This document shows, piece after piece, positions 1-9,407 of a stretch of 64,000 nt of DNA (positions are counted from its first letter, which is position 1; each line of letters begins with the position of its first letter). The notes below the pieces were generated by a model, which made no database searches, was not told the DNA's origin, and worked only from the letters and a program-made list of their open reading frames with translations. A program made the translations under genes and the position numbers. The stretch is from Sulfidibacterium sp964549335. GTDB taxonomy: Bacteria > Bacteroidota > Bacteroidia > Bacteroidales > F082. Location: assembly GCA_964549335.1 (NCBI GenBank), contig CAZJUQ010000035.1:1-64000 (forward strand). Direction: 5' to 3'.

Positions 1-1
1 T

Positions 2-757
2 GTAAAAAATGAAATAGATTTTGTTTTTGAACAGATAAAAAGCATTAAAAATCACAATACCAAAAAGATATTAACTATAATTTTGAGTCGTACAATGCGT
101 TCGTGCCGAGCAACAACCCATGCCGATCTTGCAACCCTCAAAGAACCTGTAACTCAAACGTATTACTGTAGAAAACACGGTAAAATATGCAAACCTTTAT
201 TTTCAATACTTTCATGGTGGGAAAGATATAGCCAAGACACTTTAAAAAGATTAAAAGAGTTTGACAAAATACGCACAAACACTTTTCAAATCGCAATACA
301 AGGAGATTCGAGAAATATTGACATCTTAAAAGAATTGGAACACAAAAACAAAATTTTTGCCGATATTGTTAAAACTCGAAAAATCAAAGGAATATTTTCC
401 AGTCCTCCTTATGTGGGTTTGATAGATTACCATGAACAACATGCCTATGCTTATGATTTGTTTGGGTTCCAAAGAAATGACAATTTGGAAATCGGGCCTT
501 TGTTCAAAGGACAGGGAAAACAAGCACGCGAATCGTATATTGAAGGAATATCACAGGTTTTAATTAACTCTAAAAGATTTTTACAAAAAAACTACGATGT
601 TTTTCTTGTGGCAAACGATAAGTACAATATGTATCCTACAATTGCCGAAAAATCGGGTATGAAAATCATTAATCAATACAAAAGACCCGTATTAAACAGA
701 ACGGAAAAAGATAAATCGGCTTATGCCGAAATAATTTTTCACTTAAAGGAAAAATAA
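2..757 (+). CDS. Type II DNA methyltransferase, 3' part (cut by window edge)
   Basis: This is the C-terminal part of a DNA methyltransferase, presumably the modification half of the restriction pair completed by the next gene. The frame is open from base 2 with no stop, so the true start and the AdoMet-binding motif I probably lie upstream of the window. A TTG at 83 could mimic a start but sits mid-protein. Counting from that TTG, motif IV is SPPY at residues 107-110 (nt 401-412), the catalytic signature of amino-methyltransferases (N4-cytosine or N6-adenine). Before it comes a Cys/His-rich segment (YCRKHGKICKP, residues 28-38) that may bind zinc or belong to the target-recognition region. 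Target recognition before motif IV suggests an alpha-type order. The stop is one base before the nuclease start. Which base is methylated cannot be told. Confidence 0.8.
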   Translation, partial: VKNEIDFVFEQIKSIKNHNTKKILTIILSRTMRSCRATTHADLATLKEPVTQTYYCRKHGKICKPLFSILSWWERYSQDTLKRLKEFDKIRTNTFQIAIQGDSRNIDILKELEHKNKIFADIVKTRKIKGIFSSPPYVGLIDYHEQHAYAYDLFGFQRNDNLEIGPLFKGQGKQARESYIEGISQVLINSKRFLQKNYDVFLVANDKYNMYPTIAEKSGMKIINQYKRPVLNRTEKDKSAYAEIIFHLKEK

Positions 758-758
758 A

Positions 759-1802
759 ATGGCTCTATCACAAGATAAAAAGGAACTAATCTCTCTTGAG
801 GTAATTAAAACATTGTATTCAAGATTTCAAAACTTTCCTGAAAATTCCGAAAATAACAGGAACGCCCCTTTTCACAAAGCCTTTCTGAATGCTTTTTATT
901 ATAAATTTAAAGATAAAGTCTCCGATTTATCTTTTTTCATATCTTTAAGTAGCTGGCTGCATGGACTAAACACAACATTGGGACAATCCTTTTTTGAAGA
1001 AGTGGCCCATATTTTATCCGACGGTCAAAAAAAAGGTTTTACCAAAGCCGATGGTACCGTATTGAAAATTACGAAAAAACAAAAAAACAATATAGCAGAC
1101 ATAATTACCGATCTGAAAAATGGAAATCAAAAACCAGATATAAAAAGAGAAAACAACTTAATATTTATTAATGAAGGTGAAGAAACCGAAGCTAATAATT
1201 TTACGGCAGATGTATTTATGGAAGATGACGAAAAGATAATTTGTGTTGAGTTGAAATCCGTTAAACCAAATGCCGGCGAAATGCGCAGCGAAAAACAAAA
1301 AATATTGGAAGCAAAAGCTGCTTTGTATTATTCTTTCCCGGGAAAAAAGGTGGAGTTTTACATTGGTTTCCCATTTGACCCGACAAGTAAAAATGAAACA
1401 ACTTTTAACAAAGCCAGATTTCTTTCTCAAATAATCGACGGCACAAAATATTACGATTTTTCAGAGGTTTTGGTTGCCAGTGAACTATGGGATTTTCTTT
1501 CCTCTGAAAAAAACACTATGCAACAAATTTTAAACATAATTAATTCAATAGCCAAACCCGAGTTTAAAAATAATTACAACAAATTAATAAACCCACATAC
1601 AAACCATAAGGTAAAACAAGAAATTTTATTCGGTTGGAATATCTTTTCGGAAATTAAGCTGATAGAGAACAACGATTTGATAATTTCGAAAATTAACGGA
1701 AATAAAAAACTAAAGCGCATTTACAACCAAGATATTTTTATTAACGGGAAATACAACCGGAAAAGAGCCGTTGAACTATTAAAATTGATAAATCACCCTT
1801 GA
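759..1802 (+). CDS. Type II restriction endonuclease, TdeIII/MjaII-like
   Basis: A 347-residue protein placed one base after the methyltransferase, with which it forms a type II restriction-modification pair. The sequence pattern matches my memory of the TdeIII/MjaII restriction endonuclease family: the block SSWLHGLNTTLGQSFFE at about 65-85 and a central PD-(D/E)xK core. The core can be read directly: Asp151 in TADV, then Glu164-Leu-Lys166 in VELKS, a D-x12-ExK spacing that would chelate the catalytic magnesium. GFPFDPTS follows shortly after. The length is normal for the family and the gene looks intact. Coding DNA here is visibly more AT-rich than the genes beyond 2.2 kb, in keeping with horizontal transfer. 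The specificity (GGNCC for TdeIII itself) is only recalled and may not apply. Confidence 0.8.
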   Translation: MALSQDKKELISLEVIKTLYSRFQNFPENSENNRNAPFHKAFLNAFYYKFKDKVSDLSFFISLSSWLHGLNTTLGQSFFEEVAHILSDGQKKGFTKADGTVLKITKKQKNNIADIITDLKNGNQKPDIKRENNLIFINEGEETEANNFTADVFMEDDEKIICVELKSVKPNAGEMRSEKQKILEAKAALYYSFPGKKVEFYIGFPFDPTSKNETTFNKARFLSQIIDGTKYYDFSEVLVASELWDFLSSEKNTMQQILNIINSIAKPEFKNNYNKLINPHTNHKVKQEILFGWNIFSEIKLIENNDLIISKINGNKKLKRIYNQDIFINGKYNRKRAVELLKLINHP

Positions 1803-1882
1803 CAAACGCCAAACAAAAAAAAATCACCCCACAAGGAAAAACAAATACCGAAACGGGTAGAGTTAAATAAAAAAAATTAGCG

Positions 1883-1890
1883 TAACTTTG
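1883..1890 (+). promoter_or_regulatory. Possible promoter -7 box ahead of tRNA-Lys
   Basis: TAACTTTG fits the Bacteroidota primary sigma -7 consensus TAnnTTTG and is followed by GC. It is the only such box between the nuclease gene and the tRNA. No clear TTTG at -33 was found, so the assignment rests on position and one motif. Confidence 0.5.
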
Positions 1891-2001
1891 CACAAAAAAC
1901 AAAACATGCGGATAATGATTTATTGTATGACAAATATTTCAAAATCCACTTGCCCGTCATAGGGCATACTATCACAAACAGATACTCCTGACACTAAAAA
2001 A

Positions 2002-2074
<73 letters not shown>

Positions 2075-2080
2075 CAAAAA

Positions 2081-2116
2081 AAGAGGCTGTCTCAAAAGTA
2101 ACAGCCTCTTTTTTTT
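2081..2116. terminator. Bidirectional hairpin terminator
   Basis: AAGAGGCTGT (2081-2090) and ACAGCCTCTT (2101-2110) form a perfect 10-bp stem with a 10-base loop. A T-run follows on the plus strand and an A-run precedes it, so it can stop both the tRNA-Lys transcript and the leftward transcript of the dihydroorotate dehydrogenase-like gene. The same core (AGGCTGT/ACAGCCT) recurs in the terminator at 30231. Confidence 0.85.
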
Positions 2117-2260
2117 GCTGTTTTTACCTTCTCAGCCTCTGTACCGTAACATTTGCACCCAACGGTTTTGCAGAAGACTATACACTTCAAAAACATGCAT
2201 ATTGCGCGGTTTGCCGTTAAAACATCAATTCACCCGTACTTTTCAACCCTGCAGGGCTAC

Positions 2261-3274
2261 TTACCTCAAAGGATAATTTTTAAAAATCTCCGCCGATTTC
2301 ATCAAGATGTCAACGTATTGGGCTCTCCGGTATGCATAGGGGTCTCTGACATTCTTTTTCGAAAGTTTACCCCTGAAACTTTCTATGGTATCATAATTTT
2401 TATTTGCCATCCAGATTTCCAAATCTTCAAGGATTTTTGCAATTTGTTTTGCCCCGTTTTTATACACGGCACTAACTATTTGAACAGCATTAGCTCCGGC
2501 AAGTATCATTTTTACAACATCCTCGGCCGTATATATTCCCGAATTGGCACAAATATCCGCCTCTATATTACCGTATAGCAGTCCTGCATAGCGCAACGAC
2601 AAACGGTTTTCTTGTCCGCAAGTCAAATCATATGGAAATTGCATTTTTTCGGTTTCAATATTTATATCGGGCTGAAAAAGGCGGTTAAACATCACAAAAC
2701 CATCAACGCCTCTTTTGTCCATCTCTTTAAAAACATATAAAGGATTGGTATAAAAGGGGCTCAATTTAACACTAACCGGAATGTTTACCGCTTTTTTAAC
2801 TCCTTTAATGACATCCAATTCTTCGTTAAGAATAGCACGCCCCTCCATATCAAATTCTCTGGGATTGTTATAAAAGTTTAGCTCCAATGCGTCGGCGCCG
2901 GCATCTTCCAGTTTTTTTGCATATTCGTACCATGTGTCGTCGAAAACAGCATTAAGACTCGCTATCAATGGGATACCTATGCTCTTTTTGGCATCTTTGA
3001 AATGCATCAAAAACTCTTCGGGACCGGTCTCGTAAACATCGTGAGGAAAAAGCGATACCATTTCGGCATTCCTCTCGTTATATCCGGTCATATCTTCATT
3101 GAGTTGCAGATTTTCAAGATTTACCTGCTCTTCGAAAAGCGATTTATATACAATTGCCGAGGCTCCGGCCTCTTCAAGTTTTTTTAACATTTCAATATCG
3201 GTTACAAGATTACTTGCACCTATTATAACAGGGTTTTTCAATTTTAATCCGAGATAATTTACTGATAAATCCAT
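2261..3274 (-). CDS. Dihydroorotate dehydrogenase-like protein
   Basis: A 337-residue FMN-binding TIM barrel of the dihydroorotate dehydrogenase superfamily. The N-terminus (DLSVNYLGLKLKNPVIIGAS) is the usual first strand. VSVKLSPF at about 167-174, NSGIYTAEDVVKMILAGANAVQIVSA at about 246-271 and the C-terminal phosphate-binding glycine/alanine region are typical. Bacteroidota often carry this PyrD-like form besides a true PyrD, so whether it oxidises dihydroorotate or another dihydropyrimidine is open. The catalytic-loop Cys/Ser could not be assigned with certainty. It stands alone, with a terminator about 145 bases downstream. Confidence 0.85.
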   Translation of the reverse strand: MDLSVNYLGLKLKNPVIIGASNLVTDIEMLKKLEEAGASAIVYKSLFEEQVNLENLQLNEDMTGYNERNAEMVSLFPHDVYETGPEEFLMHFKDAKKSIGIPLIASLNAVFDDTWYEYAKKLEDAGADALELNFYNNPREFDMEGRAILNEELDVIKGVKKAVNIPVSVKLSPFYTNPLYVFKEMDKRGVDGFVMFNRLFQPDINIETEKMQFPYDLTCGQENRLSLRYAGLLYGNIEADICANSGIYTAEDVVKMILAGANAVQIVSAVYKNGAKQIAKILEDLEIWMANKNYDTIESFRGKLSKKNVRDPYAYRRAQYVDILMKSAEIFKNYPLR

Positions 3275-3386
3275 AATAAGCTATTGTTTGGAATTATTAA
3301 ATCTATTTTTTCAGGTGTAAAAATAATACAATAAATCGAGAAAAGTCTATTTCCGGATGTTGTTTTTAATTTAAATGGGGGTCAAC

Positions 3387-4271
3387 CTAAAACAAAACTT
3401 CGCACAAATTATTTATGTACGAAACCTTACGTTGGTTATCTTCCTTTTTCCAAATTTGTTTCAGTTCGTTCAAATAGCGTCTTATCACAGCAACATTGTC
3501 GGCAGGAGTATAGTAGAGCGGAGTGGCTTTTATATTGTATTGTTTCAGATATAGATCAATTTCCGTTTTGGTAAATACGGCTCCTCTGTTCAAAGGGTTT
3601 ATATAAAACATCACATCCGAAGGAGCATATTCGTATGCCGCTTTTATTTTCCTGTGTTCGTCAACGTATCCCAAAATAAAATGGTGAGGCAAATCGACAC
3701 CGAATACCGGAAGTCCCAAACGTTGTGCCATCGACAGGTAAAACATCCCCATGGTTACAGAGTTGCCGCTCTTATATTTCAAAAACGAACCGATAACATA
3801 ATTCATCATTGTTTCGGCGCTCGTTTCCGTTTCGGAAAACCCGTGAATTTTGTAAATAATATGGTTTATAACCCTTATCTTTTCGAGAGCCGTAAGATTT
3901 TCATTTATCTCGAGCCAAATATCTTTAAAAATGTCGAAAACCGACTCTTTAACCGCATTTTTATCCATATCGCGGTTCAAAAATTCCGAAACTATAATCC
4001 ACCCCTCGGTTACATCGCATTTGGAACTCTTTTTCCACTCCGACATTTGGCTAACGGCATCGTTTACTACAATCTCATCTATCAACTCCTCAATGCGGTA
4101 ATATTCCTCCTGACTGCCAACAGATGACAGTTCCTCTTCAAGAGGCTTTACCGCCTCCCTTCCGAACAACAGTATTCTCTTTCTCACTTTCTCGAAAATA
4201 CCTTCGTCGGGTTCGTCAAGAAGCCCTAACAGAGCCGTCAATTCGGTTGCGGATGTTTCTGCCGTTTTCAA
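3387..4271 (-). CDS. SirB1/transglutaminase-like family protein
   Basis: A 294-residue cytosolic protein of the SirB1 family (Transglut_core2 region, often with C-terminal TPR-like helices). The N-terminal block LLGLLDEPDEGIFEKVRKR is the family's helical leader. The transglutaminase-like core is at about 160-215, with NSVTMGMFYLSMAQRLGLPV followed by GVDLPHHFILGY. The catalytic cysteine of true transglutaminases is not present at the expected place, as in other SirB1-like proteins, so catalysis is unlikely. Its function is unknown. It is transcribed leftward, divergently from the PpiD-like gene across 240 bases. Confidence 0.75.
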   Translation of the reverse strand: MKTAETSATELTALLGLLDEPDEGIFEKVRKRILLFGREAVKPLEEELSSVGSQEEYYRIEELIDEIVVNDAVSQMSEWKKSSKCDVTEGWIIVSEFLNRDMDKNAVKESVFDIFKDIWLEINENLTALEKIRVINHIIYKIHGFSETETSAETMMNYVIGSFLKYKSGNSVTMGMFYLSMAQRLGLPVFGVDLPHHFILGYVDEHRKIKAAYEYAPSDVMFYINPLNRGAVFTKTEIDLYLKQYNIKATPLYYTPADNVAVIRRYLNELKQIWKKEDNQRKVSYINNLCEVLF

Positions 4272-4469
4272 CTTTTGTTTAGTTTTTCAATATTCCATGG
4301 TAAAAATAGATGTCTAATTATTATAAAAATTCTAAAAACGGGAAAACTTAATCACAACTCATTGTTAACAAAATGGTGCTTTAAAGGAAATTTTAAACCT
4401 TTTACTCCTTAAAAAATACAAATAAAAAAATCTATTTTATCTTTTTCTTTTATATTTCAATTCAATTTG

Positions 4470-4477
4470 TACTTTTG
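4470..4477 (+). promoter_or_regulatory. Promoter -7 box for the ppiD-like gene
   Basis: TACTTTTG followed by CA, a good match to TAnnTTTG, lies 35 bases before the start codon at 4513. It would give a short untranslated leader, which is usual in this phylum. Confidence 0.65.
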
Positions 4478-4512
4478 CACCTCGAAAATTTTAAAACTTA
4501 ATATAATAAGCG

Positions 4513-6627
4513 ATGGCAGCTATAGGAAGTATTAGGAAACATTCGACGTTTCTTGTAATTGTAATAGGTGTTGCTCTTGCGGCTTTCGTGCTCGGCGATT
4601 TTGCCAAAAGAAGGCAGCGCAGGAATGTGAATGTGGGTAAAGTCAACGGTGAACAAATTACCATTATGGACTTTAACAACAAGGTTGACCAAAACATTGA
4701 AGCCACAAAACAGCAACAACAAAAAAACAATCTGGATCAAAACGAAACCTTCAGATTAAGAAATCAAACCTGGGACCAAATGGTCAGAGAGATATTGATG
4801 AACGACGAGTTCGACGAATTGGGAATAGACGTTTCGGCAGACGAACTTACCGACCTTATTCTCGGAACCGACCCTCATCCTCTCATCAAAAAATATTTTG
4901 TTAATCCGCAAACAGGCACGTTCGACAGGCAAATCGTTATCAACTTTAAAAACAACCTCGACAAAATGACAGCCGAACAACAAAGCCAGTGGGATAATTT
5001 GGTGCTCTATATCAAAAACGACAGAAAGCAACAAAAATACGATGCTCTTATCAGCAAAGGATATTACGTTCCCACAGCTTTGGCAAAACTCAACTATTCC
5101 GAAGAAAACGACAAAGCCAATTTGGAATTTGCGGCAGTACGATATAGCGATGTCGCCGACAGTTTGGTAAAACCCACCGACGAAGATTATCAACGCTATT
5201 ACGACGAGCATAAAGAACAATACAAACAAGAGAAAAGCAGAAGTATAGATTTCGTGATTTTCGATGTGAAACCCTCGAAAAAAGATGCTCAAAAAGCTCT
5301 TAAAGAGGCTATCGCCACCAAAGAAGATTTTGAAAAAACCGGAGATGTGGCTCAATTTGTAAAAGCCAATTCCGATGCACCTTACGACAGCTCCTGGAAA
5401 GCCAAAGGCGAACTTCCCGTTCAAATAGATTCGATAATGTTCAACTCAAAACCGGGAACTATTGTAGGTCCTTACAAAGAGGGCGATTCCTACAACATAG
5501 CAAGACTCGTTGACGTGGGATACCGTCCCGACTCATTAAAAGCAAGCCACATATTAATAGCTTATAAAGGCGCAATGCGTGCCAATCCTAACCTTAACAG
5601 AACAAAAGAAGAGGCAAAACAACTTGCCGACAGTCTGTTTAACGTCCTTAAAAAACATCCCGGAAAACTCGAAACATTGGCCGACGAATTTTCCGATGAC
5701 GGCTCGGTAAATCAAAACCACGGCGATTTGGGTTGGTTTTTGGACGGAAGAATGGTGCCCGCATTTACTCAAGCCGTAATAAACACAAAAACCGGACATT
5801 TTACCATTGCCGAAACTCCATTCGGATATCACGTGATTAAAGTCACCGGAAAAACCAAACCCGTTAAAAAAGTGCGGGTGGCAATTATTAAACAAGAAAT
5901 TGTTCCTTCCAACGAAACCTATCAAAATATCTTTGCCAAAGCCAGTAAATTGGCCACCGAAAACAAAACCGCCGACGCTTTCTACAAAGCAATACTAAAA
6001 GAACATCTTCATAAACGTACCATGCCAAGAATACACGAGATGTCGAACTACATAACGGGGTTGAACAATCCGCGCCAGGTGGTTAAATGGGCATTTAACG
6101 AAGATACGGAAATCGGTGATGTTTCCGAAGTTTTCGACTTGGACGGTCAATACGTCGTTGCCGTACTTACCGAAAAATACGAAGAGGGATATCCCTCGCT
6201 CGACGAAGTAAAACAGCGTATAGCCACCAATGTGCTTAACCAGGTGAAAGGACGCTACCTTGCCGAAAAAATGAAAGCTTACAACGGAAATCTGGACAAA
6301 ATAGCCAAAGAGATGAACGGCATAAAAGAGAGCGTGCCGGCTCTTGCATTTACCGACCGTAACATGCCCAAATTCGGCAGGGAAAAAATGGTTATTGGAT
6401 ACACTTTCGGCATGGACGACAACAAAACCTCTAAACCTCTGATAGGTAATGGCGGAACTTTCGTTATCAAACTCAACAAAATAACTCATGTTAACCCCCT
6501 GAGTGATTACACGCCGGTTGTGAAAAAAATGGAAGAAAATTTTGCCAAACGTGTTAAACAAGACAGACCTTACTGGGCAATTAAAAAAGCCGCCGACATT
6601 GTGGACAACAGAATATCGTTCTATTAA
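4513..6627 (+). CDS. PpiD/SurA-like peptidyl-prolyl isomerase, membrane-anchored
   Basis: A 704-residue periplasmic foldase anchored by one N-terminal helix (residues about 10-30, FLVIVIGVALAAFVLGDFAK). It has the PpiD layout: anchor, SurA-like chaperone helices (about 40-240), then a parvulin-type rotamase domain at about 340-455 (LKASHILIAY ... GDLGWFLDGRMVPAF ... TPFGYHVIKV). A long C-terminal region with a second degenerate SurA/rotamase-like part follows. It probably helps outer-membrane and secreted proteins fold. A TAnnTTTG box precedes it and a strong hairpin terminator follows, so it appears monocistronic. Length and domain order are normal for Bacteroidota homologues. Confidence 0.9.
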   Translation: MAAIGSIRKHSTFLVIVIGVALAAFVLGDFAKRRQRRNVNVGKVNGEQITIMDFNNKVDQNIEATKQQQQKNNLDQNETFRLRNQTWDQMVREILMNDEFDELGIDVSADELTDLILGTDPHPLIKKYFVNPQTGTFDRQIVINFKNNLDKMTAEQQSQWDNLVLYIKNDRKQQKYDALISKGYYVPTALAKLNYSEENDKANLEFAAVRYSDVADSLVKPTDEDYQRYYDEHKEQYKQEKSRSIDFVIFDVKPSKKDAQKALKEAIATKEDFEKTGDVAQFVKANSDAPYDSSWKAKGELPVQIDSIMFNSKPGTIVGPYKEGDSYNIARLVDVGYRPDSLKASHILIAYKGAMRANPNLNRTKEEAKQLADSLFNVLKKHPGKLETLADEFSDDGSVNQNHGDLGWFLDGRMVPAFTQAVINTKTGHFTIAETPFGYHVIKVTGKTKPVKKVRVAIIKQEIVPSNETYQNIFAKASKLATENKTADAFYKAILKEHLHKRTMPRIHEMSNYITGLNNPRQVVKWAFNEDTEIGDVSEVFDLDGQYVVAVLTEKYEEGYPSLDEVKQRIATNVLNQVKGRYLAEKMKAYNGNLDKIAKEMNGIKESVPALAFTDRNMPKFGREKMVIGYTFGMDDNKTSKPLIGNGGTFVIKLNKITHVNPLSDYTPVVKKMEENFAKRVKQDRPYWAIKKAADIVDNRISFY

Positions 6628-6656
6628 CGGTAAAACGCAATAAAACATTCAATTTG

Positions 6657-6688
6657 CCGCACTGTACTTATTGCAGTGCGGTTTTTTT
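6657..6688 (+). terminator. Rho-independent terminator after the ppiD-like gene
   Basis: CCGCACTG (6657-6664) pairs with CAGTGCGG (6674-6681) over a 9-base loop and is followed directly by seven T residues. It is 30 bases after the stop codon. Confidence 0.92.
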
Positions 6689-6772
6689 ATCTCCAGTTTT
6701 AACAATAAAAATATTTGTTATCAAAAGATTAAATACTTTTGAAGAAACATTAATCATCAAAACAAAAAAATC

Positions 6773-7666
6773 ATGTCGTTTGTAACAAATGAGAAATTAT
6801 TCAGCAGGCAATGGTTTATCAATTATACACTGATTGTTACCGGTTCTTTTATTCTTGCCGCAGGTTTTGTGTTGTTTATCACACCCCACCGCATTGTTCC
6901 GGGGGGAGTTTACGGTATTTCCATTGTTTTGCACTACCTGTTCGGCACACCGGTGGGCATGATGGCTCTTGCCTTCGACATACCCTTAACGATAATAGGT
7001 ATTAAAATATTAGGTCCCCGTTTCGGCATAAAAACCGTTGTGGGTTTCGTACTTACCGCCCTCTTTAACGACCTGCTAACCTATTGGTACGGTACCGACC
7101 CCCTGATACCCGGAGACGTGCTTCTGTCGTCGGTTTTCGGAGGTGTGTTTATCGGATTGGGAGTGGGCTTGATTTTCAAATCGAAAGCCACATCGGGAGG
7201 AAGCGACATTATTGCCATGATAATAGCAAAATATACAAAAATTCCGGTAGGTCAATTGATGATTCTTGTCGATTCGACAATAGTGCTTTTCGGACTTATC
7301 GCTTTTAAAGATTGGACAATACCCTTCTACTCGTTAATAGTTATATTCATTACCGGAAAAGTAATAGACCTTATTCTCGAAGGTATAAATTACGACAAGG
7401 TGTTATTTATCATTTCCGACAAAACCGAAGAGATTCGCCAAAAAATCATTAACGATTTGGGACGGGGAGGCACTTTGCTCGATGCAAAAGGAATTTACAA
7501 AGGCAGCGACAAAACAGTTATTTTTACCGTTTTGAACCGTCGCGAAGTGGCAATACTTCAGGAGTTCATACGGTCAATTGACAAACATGCTTTTGTTACT
7601 GTAATAAATGCAAACGAAATATTGGGCGAAGGTTTTAAATCGCTCGACGATAAAATAAAACCCTGA
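6773..7666 (+). CDS. YitT family membrane protein (DUF161 + DUF2179)
   Basis: A 297-residue protein with five or six hydrophobic helices in the first 200 residues and a soluble C-terminal DUF2179 domain (about 215-285, with GRGGTLLDAKGIYKG and VINANEILGEGF). The N-terminal block ITPHRIVPGGVYGISIVLHY is characteristic of YitT proteins. These are putative transporters or membrane regulators with no settled substrate. The gene sits just upstream of prfB but its stop is about 40 bases before the prfB start, so co-transcription is possible. No promoter box was obvious. Confidence 0.88.
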   Translation: MSFVTNEKLFSRQWFINYTLIVTGSFILAAGFVLFITPHRIVPGGVYGISIVLHYLFGTPVGMMALAFDIPLTIIGIKILGPRFGIKTVVGFVLTALFNDLLTYWYGTDPLIPGDVLLSSVFGGVFIGLGVGLIFKSKATSGGSDIIAMIIAKYTKIPVGQLMILVDSTIVLFGLIAFKDWTIPFYSLIVIFITGKVIDLILEGINYDKVLFIISDKTEEIRQKIINDLGRGGTLLDAKGIYKGSDKTVIFTVLNRREVAILQEFIRSIDKHAFVTVINANEILGEGFKSLDDKIKP

Positions 7667-7707
7667 AAAAATTCTATTTTTGCATAAAATTTTTAATAAA
7701 TCGAAAT

Positions 7708-8800
7708 ATGTATTCGCAAGAAGGTGTAAAAGAAATGAGTAAAAGGCTTGAAGCCTTGAGGGGGTATCTTTGACATCGACCGAAAGTTGATGGAAATAGA
7801 AGAAGAGGAAGAAAAAACACAAAATCCCGATTTTTGGAACAACCCAAAAGAGGCTCAACAAGTTTTAAAAAAGATTAAGGAAAAAAAGCATTGGACATCG
7901 TTGTTTGCCAAAACCGAAAATGCTTTTGACGATTTGTTGGTACTCGAAGAGTTTTACAACGAAGGTGAAGCCACGCGCGAAGAGCTGGACAAACAGTTCG
8001 ATTTTACCGCCAAACAGATGGAAGAACTGGAGTTTTTGCGCATGCTCGGTAAAGAGGAAGACGCTTTTAGCGCCATTTTAAAGATAAATCCCGGAGCCGG
8101 CGGCACCGAAAGTCAAGATTGGGCCGAAATGCTAATGCGAATGTATATCCGTTACGGCGAAAGAAAAAATTTTAAAGTAAAAGAGTTGGATTTTCAAGAG
8201 GGCGATGTGGCGGGAATCAAATCGGTATCGTTGGAATTTGAAGGCAATTTTGCCTTCGGCTATCTTAAAGGCGAAAACGGTGTTCACAGACTGGTGCGGC
8301 TCTCACCGTTCGACTCGGCAAAACGGCGGCATACTTCGTTCGCCTCGGTTTATGTATATCCGGTGGTTGACGAAAGCATTGAAATAGAAATAAATCCCGC
8401 CGACATAAGCTGGGATACTTTCCGCTCAAGCGGCCCGGGCGGACAAAACGTAAACAAGGTGGAAACGGCGGTACGGCTACGACACGAACCCTCGGGACTG
8501 GTGATAGAATGTCAAGAAACACGCTCCCAGCAACAAAACCGCGAAAAAGCATTGCAAATGCTCAAATCGCAACTCTACGAAATAGAACTCCGCAAAAAAC
8601 AAGAAGAACAAGCCAAAATAGAAGACAGTAAAAAGAAAATAGAGTGGGGCTCGCAAATACGCTCATATGTGCTTCATCCTTACAAAATGGTAAAAGACCT
8701 GCGCACAGGCTACGAGACATCCAACGTTAATGCCGTACTCGACGGCGATATCGACGATTTCATAAAAGCATACCTTATGAAATACGGCGGCACAAATTAA
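7708..8800 (+). CDS. prfB: Peptide chain release factor 2, expressed by +1 frameshift
   Basis: Release factor 2 recognises UAA and UGA and triggers peptide release. The gene is in two frames. A 21-codon opening starts at ATG 7708 and ends at an in-frame TGA (7771-7773). The rest is in the +1 frame from GAC at 7772. Read through the shift the protein has 363 residues, the usual RF2 length. The GGQ catalytic motif lies in SGPGGQNVNK in the second half. The first acid-rich helices (EIEEEEEKTQNPDFWN) are typical. Without the shift one would have to start at TTG 7787 and lose the conserved N-terminus. The gene is followed after 29 bases by cytidine deaminase. Confidence 0.97.
7756..7774 (+). promoter_or_regulatory. 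prfB programmed +1 frameshift site
   Basis: The bases AGGGGG TAT CTT TGA C form the classical signal: an internal Shine-Dalgarno-like AGGGGG, three bases' spacing, the slippery CTT codon, the UGA stop and a following C that weakens termination. Low RF2 levels favour slippage, so the factor autoregulates its own synthesis. Confidence 0.96.
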
Positions 8801-8829
8801 TTTAGTACTTTAGCCGCAAATTCATAGCT

Positions 8830-9330
8830 ATGAATAAAAAAACCGTTGTAATAGAAATTGAAGAGTTTGAACGGCTGTCGGAAATGAACGGTGACGACCG
8901 CATGCTGTTGGAAAAAGCCGTTGACGCCACAAACAATTCGTATGCCCCCTACTCGGAATTTCACGTGGGAGCAGCAGTGTTGCTCGAAAACGGCGAAATA
9001 ATAACCGCAGGAAATCAAGAAAATGCGGCATACCCCTCGGGATTGTGCGCCGAGCGCGTGGCTCTCTTTTATGCCAAATCGAAATATCCCGACACGGCGG
9101 TATTATCTATCGCCATTACGGCAAAATCGGAAAATTTCAGCATTGAAGGACCGCTGCCTCCTTGTGGCTCGTGCCGTCAAGTTATTGCCGAAACCGAAAA
9201 ACGCCAAAACAAACCAATAGCTATTATTATGAAGGGAGAAAAAGGTCCGGTACACAAAGTAACGGGAATAGAATCGTTGCTGCCTTTTACTTTTTACGAA
9301 GAAAAACTGAAAAAGAAAAACCGGGGGTAA
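8830..9330 (+). CDS. cdd: Cytidine deaminase
   Basis: A 166-residue homotetrameric-type cytidine/deoxycytidine deaminase of pyrimidine salvage. The zinc site is visible: the CAE motif in GLCAERVAL (Cys ligand and proton-shuttling Glu) and PCGSCRQ, which gives the other two cysteine ligands. YAPYSEFHVGAA is the substrate-binding N-terminal block. An N-terminal extension of about 25 residues precedes the domain, common in Bacteroidota. It starts 29 bases after prfB and may share its transcript. Confidence 0.93.
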   Translation: MNKKTVVIEIEEFERLSEMNGDDRMLLEKAVDATNNSYAPYSEFHVGAAVLLENGEIITAGNQENAAYPSGLCAERVALFYAKSKYPDTAVLSIAITAKSENFSIEGPLPPCGSCRQVIAETEKRQNKPIAIIMKGEKGPVHKVTGIESLLPFTFYEEKLKKKNRG

Positions 9331-9407
9331 CAACACCTTGAAGTTCTTTACCGGCACCCTCTTACCCTCTATTTTATCCTGTTATTAATTTGTTAAAATA
9401 ATAAAAC

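Noticed and set aside
1906..1962. Short ATG-led frame of 18 codons before tRNA-Lys
   Set aside because: It is too short to judge and lies in a region likely to be the tRNA leader.
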